A stretch of 40,763 nucleotides of DNA from Paenibacillaceae bacterium. GTDB lineage: Bacteria; Bacillota; Clostridia; Lachnospirales; Lachnospiraceae. Of the stretch, positions 38,442-40,763 are shown in pieces (the first letter of the stretch is position 1; each line of letters begins with the position of its first letter). A model generated the notes under the pieces. It was given only the letters and a program-made list of their open reading frames with translations, had not been told where the DNA came from and searched no databases. The stretch lies in assembly GCA_015057715.1 (NCBI GenBank), contig SVDS01000028.1, positions 1-40,763 on the forward strand. The letters are read 5' to 3'. A program made the position numbers and the translations under genes.

Positions 38442-40763
38442 TTACAATTGAATCTTAATGGTTTTTATTTCATAAGGCTTAAAGGTAAGAGCAATCCGTC
38501 CGTTTTCTGTCATCACCTTCTTTGTCTCCTCTTCCATACAGTTGCATTCACTGATCTGTGCGCCCTCTGTCATGGAGAATGTTACGTGGGTATTGGTCCG
38601 CATGCCATAAGACTCATAGAAACGTACAATCAGTCCCTCCCCATCTTCGGATCGCTTCACTGTGTCAGCCAGTATATTTTCATTCTCAATCTCTAAGAAG
38701 GAACAGGATAAAATACCATTTCCCTTAATTTCAGTAGAAATCAGAGGACAGTTTAGGTCATACGCTTCCTGTATTACTCTGCCAGTACGGAAATCTCCTT
38801 TATGAGGCAGCAGAGAATAGGTAAATGTATGCTCTCCCTGATCTGCATCCGGATTTGGAAAAATGCCGGATTTTAATAACGTAAGGCGAATAACAGAATC
38901 TTGAATGTCATATCCGTATTTGCAGTCATTTAAAACAGCGGCGCCGTAGCCTGCTTCTGAAACATCTGCCCATTTATGGGCACATACTTCAAATCTTGCC
39001 TGATCCCAGGTCGTATTTTTGTGAGTCGGCCGGCTTACATTGCCAAACTGAATGTCGTAATTGGCCTCATTACACAGAATATCCAGAGGGAAGGCAGCCT
39101 TTAACAGCATCTGATGCTCATTCCAGTCAATTCTGGTCTTAAAATCAATTCTCTTTGTATGACTGTAAAAGCAGATTTGCTGTTCAATGACAGAATCCAT
39201 GAATTTCCGTTTTACAAGTACCACTGCTCTTACCGGGCCATTTTCTAACAGCTTTATTTCTGTTACGTCATTTACCTGCCACTGTTTCTCCTCAAAGGTA
39301 GAATCAATATTCCATGCATCAAATTCCAGTGGCCGGTCTTCAAATACAAGCAGTTCATTTCCCGCTTTTCCTTCTTTTAACAGGCTTCTTTCTTCTGTTC
39401 TGTCATAAATACTGGACAGATTTCCTGCCTGGTCAAATTCCACCTCATAATATGGGCTGACTGCCTTTATCACGGCTCCTTCTTCGCCGCATTCCACAGA
39501 AGTAAATACGGACTCTGCCTCCTCCAATGAATTACCTGCCAAAAGTACCGTTACACCCTTTGATGGCACAGCTTCAGCCAAGGCGATCATGTGCCCGTCA
39601 AAGGTTTGCTGTGTGATTGCCGAAAGATTCTTAACGGCAGTCTCAAATTCAACAATTCCGGTTCTTTTAAAGCTTAAAGAGTTCCACACTGCAAGGGCAG
39701 TGGGGTTATTCCTGTCGCATTCAAATCCAGATACTGTTAAGATACTGTCCTGGCTCTTATTGATTATATCAAGATCTGATTCCATGATTTTCTTGTACTG
39801 AACCTCAGAATCCTCATATACCTCCTTGATGGATGAGCCTGGAAGAATGTCATGAAACTGGTTTAACAACAGAAGCTTCCAGTTTTCCTCCAGCTGGTTC
39901 TTTGGATACTCCCCGCTTTTGGTTATAAGAGATTGAAGAACTGAGTAAAATTCTGCATCACCGTTTAAAAACTCACAGTTTCTGTTGTATTTCTTATTTT
40001 TTGCCATGGATGTATAAGTTCCCCGGTGGAATTCCAGATATAATTCACCAGCCCATACAGGAAGCCGTTTTTTATCCAGTTCCTCTTCCAGCTTATGAAA
40101 GAAGTCCTTAACAAAGGTTTGTTCGGTTCTTGGACAGCGGGCCACATTCCGTTCCATTCTCCGGCTCTGTTCCAGCATATCTTCTGTTGGGCCACCGCCT
40201 CCGTCACCGTATCCATAACAGGTCAGTACTTCACGGCTGACATCCTTGTTTTGAAATCTCTGCCAGGTTCCCATAATCTGTTTGGGGTTCTGTCTGCCGT
40301 TGTAGGTGGTACTGTAGCCTTTGGATGGCTGACCATTTTTATAATAATCCTTGGTGGATATCAGATAAGTCAATACTTCACTGCCATCAATTCCACGCCA
40401 CACAAAGGTATCATAGGGAAACTGATTGTATTCGTTCCAGCCAAGCTTTGTTGTCATAAAATAAGACAATCCGGACTGCTTCATAATCTGTGGTATGGCA
40501 GCGCTGTAGCCGAATACATCCGGTAGCCAGAGCACTTCGTTTACAGGACCGGAAAGTTCCTTTTCGAAGAATCTTCTTCCATAAAGAATATGACGGACTA
40601 AGGATTCACCTGATGCTAAGTTACAGTCAGGCTCCAGCCACATGGCACCTTCTGTCTCCCATCGTCCTTCTTTTATTTTTTCCTTTATTTCTTCAAAAAG
40701 CTCCGGAGCCTCTTCTTTTACAAATTCGTAAAGCTGGGGCTGGCTGGACATAAATTTGTATTC
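38442..40763 (-). CDS. GH38 alpha-mannosidase, N-terminus outside window
   Basis: At least 773 residues of a second GH38 enzyme; the frame is open to the window edge and the first in-frame ATG (40751) is internal to the conserved EYKFMSSQPQLYEF segment, so the true start is beyond 40763. Seen here are EPDCNLASGESLVRHILYGR, WLPDVFGYSAAIPQI (nucleophile Asp), YGDGGGGPTEDML and NQFHDILPGSS (zinc site). The N-terminal HLD zinc motif lies outside. It shares only family motifs with its tandem neighbour, so it is an old or differently specialised paralogue, perhaps with another linkage preference. Confidence 0.95.
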   Translation of the reverse strand, partial: EYKFMSSQPQLYEFVKEEAPELFEEIKEKIKEGRWETEGAMWLEPDCNLASGESLVRHILYGRRFFEKELSGPVNEVLWLPDVFGYSAAIPQIMKQSGLSYFMTTKLGWNEYNQFPYDTFVWRGIDGSEVLTYLISTKDYYKNGQPSKGYSTTYNGRQNPKQIMGTWQRFQNKDVSREVLTCYGYGDGGGGPTEDMLEQSRRMERNVARCPRTEQTFVKDFFHKLEEELDKKRLPVWAGELYLEFHRGTYTSMAKNKKYNRNCEFLNGDAEFYSVLQSLITKSGEYPKNQLEENWKLLLLNQFHDILPGSSIKEVYEDSEVQYKKIMESDLDIINKSQDSILTVSGFECDRNNPTALAVWNSLSFKRTGIVEFETAVKNLSAITQQTFDGHMIALAEAVPSKGVTVLLAGNSLEEAESVFTSVECGEEGAVIKAVSPYYEVEFDQAGNLSSIYDRTEERSLLKEGKAGNELLVFEDRPLEFDAWNIDSTFEEKQWQVNDVTEIKLLENGPVRAVVLVKRKFMDSVIEQQICFYSHTKRIDFKTRIDWNEHQMLLKAAFPLDILCNEANYDIQFGNVSRPTHKNTTWDQARFEVCAHKWADVSEAGYGAAVLNDCKYGYDIQDSVIRLTLLKSGIFPNPDADQGEHTFTYSLLPHKGDFRTGRVIQEAYDLNCPLISTEIKGNGILSCSFLEIENENILADTVKRSEDGEGLIVRFYESYGMRTNTHVTFSMTEGAQISECNCMEEETKKVMTENGRIALTFKPYEIKTIKIQL

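Overview
The window looks like a chromosomal segment of an anaerobic, spore-forming Firmicute of the Lachnospiraceae / Clostridium (Lacrimispora-like) type. This rests on strong GGAGG ribosome binding sites, [FeFe]-hydrogenases, CotF-like spore proteins, a Csp-type subtilase, LplABC-type sugar transporters and a tRNA cluster without encoded CCA. No rRNA, CRISPR array, insertion sequence or complete prophage is visible.

Layout. 1-1.6 kb: the start of a PucR/CdaR-like regulator and a secreted polysaccharide deacetylase. 1.6-15.5 kb: a hydrogen-metabolism island with four H-cluster-type proteins. A minus-strand operon (DRTGG protein, RsbT/W-type ATPase, group D-like hydrogenase homologue, second DRTGG protein, PHP phosphoesterase) diverges from a plus-strand operon for an electron-bifurcating group A3 hydrogenase (HydC, ATPase, [2Fe-2S] protein, HydB, HydA). 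Two CotF-like genes follow. Next comes a minus-strand operon of a [2Fe-2S] protein, a PAS-containing sensory hydrogenase (group C3-like), a SpoIIE-type phosphatase and a group B hydrogenase. The most interesting reading is a complete H2 production and H2/redox-sensing module with opposing kinase-like and phosphatase outputs. HydE, HydF and HydG maturases are not in the window.

15.5-22.3 kb: purine salvage (adenine deaminase, purine nucleoside phosphorylase). Divergent to it is an NMT1/THI5-like ABC importer preceded by a leader RNA with its own promoter and intrinsic terminator, an unclassified riboswitch candidate. Then a lipoprotein and an O6-alkylguanine-DNA alkyltransferase. 22.7-23.4 kb: seven tRNAs (Pro, Gly, Arg, His, Gln, Lys, Leu) behind a near-consensus promoter and punctuated by hairpin/T-run elements. 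23.5-25.9 kb: a 60-aa protein, an orphan A118-type holin, and a Csp-like subtilase whose catalytic serine is glycine.

26.3-40.8 kb: a carbohydrate locus. It holds a polysaccharide-lyase-like toroid protein, a GH105 unsaturated glycuronyl hydrolase, an AraC regulator, an Lpl-type ABC importer, a HAD hydrolase and two GH38 alpha-mannosidases, the last cut by the window edge. The lyase + GH105 + alpha-mannosidase combination suggests a glycan containing both uronic acid and alpha-mannose, for example a xanthan-like side chain. That substrate is an inference.
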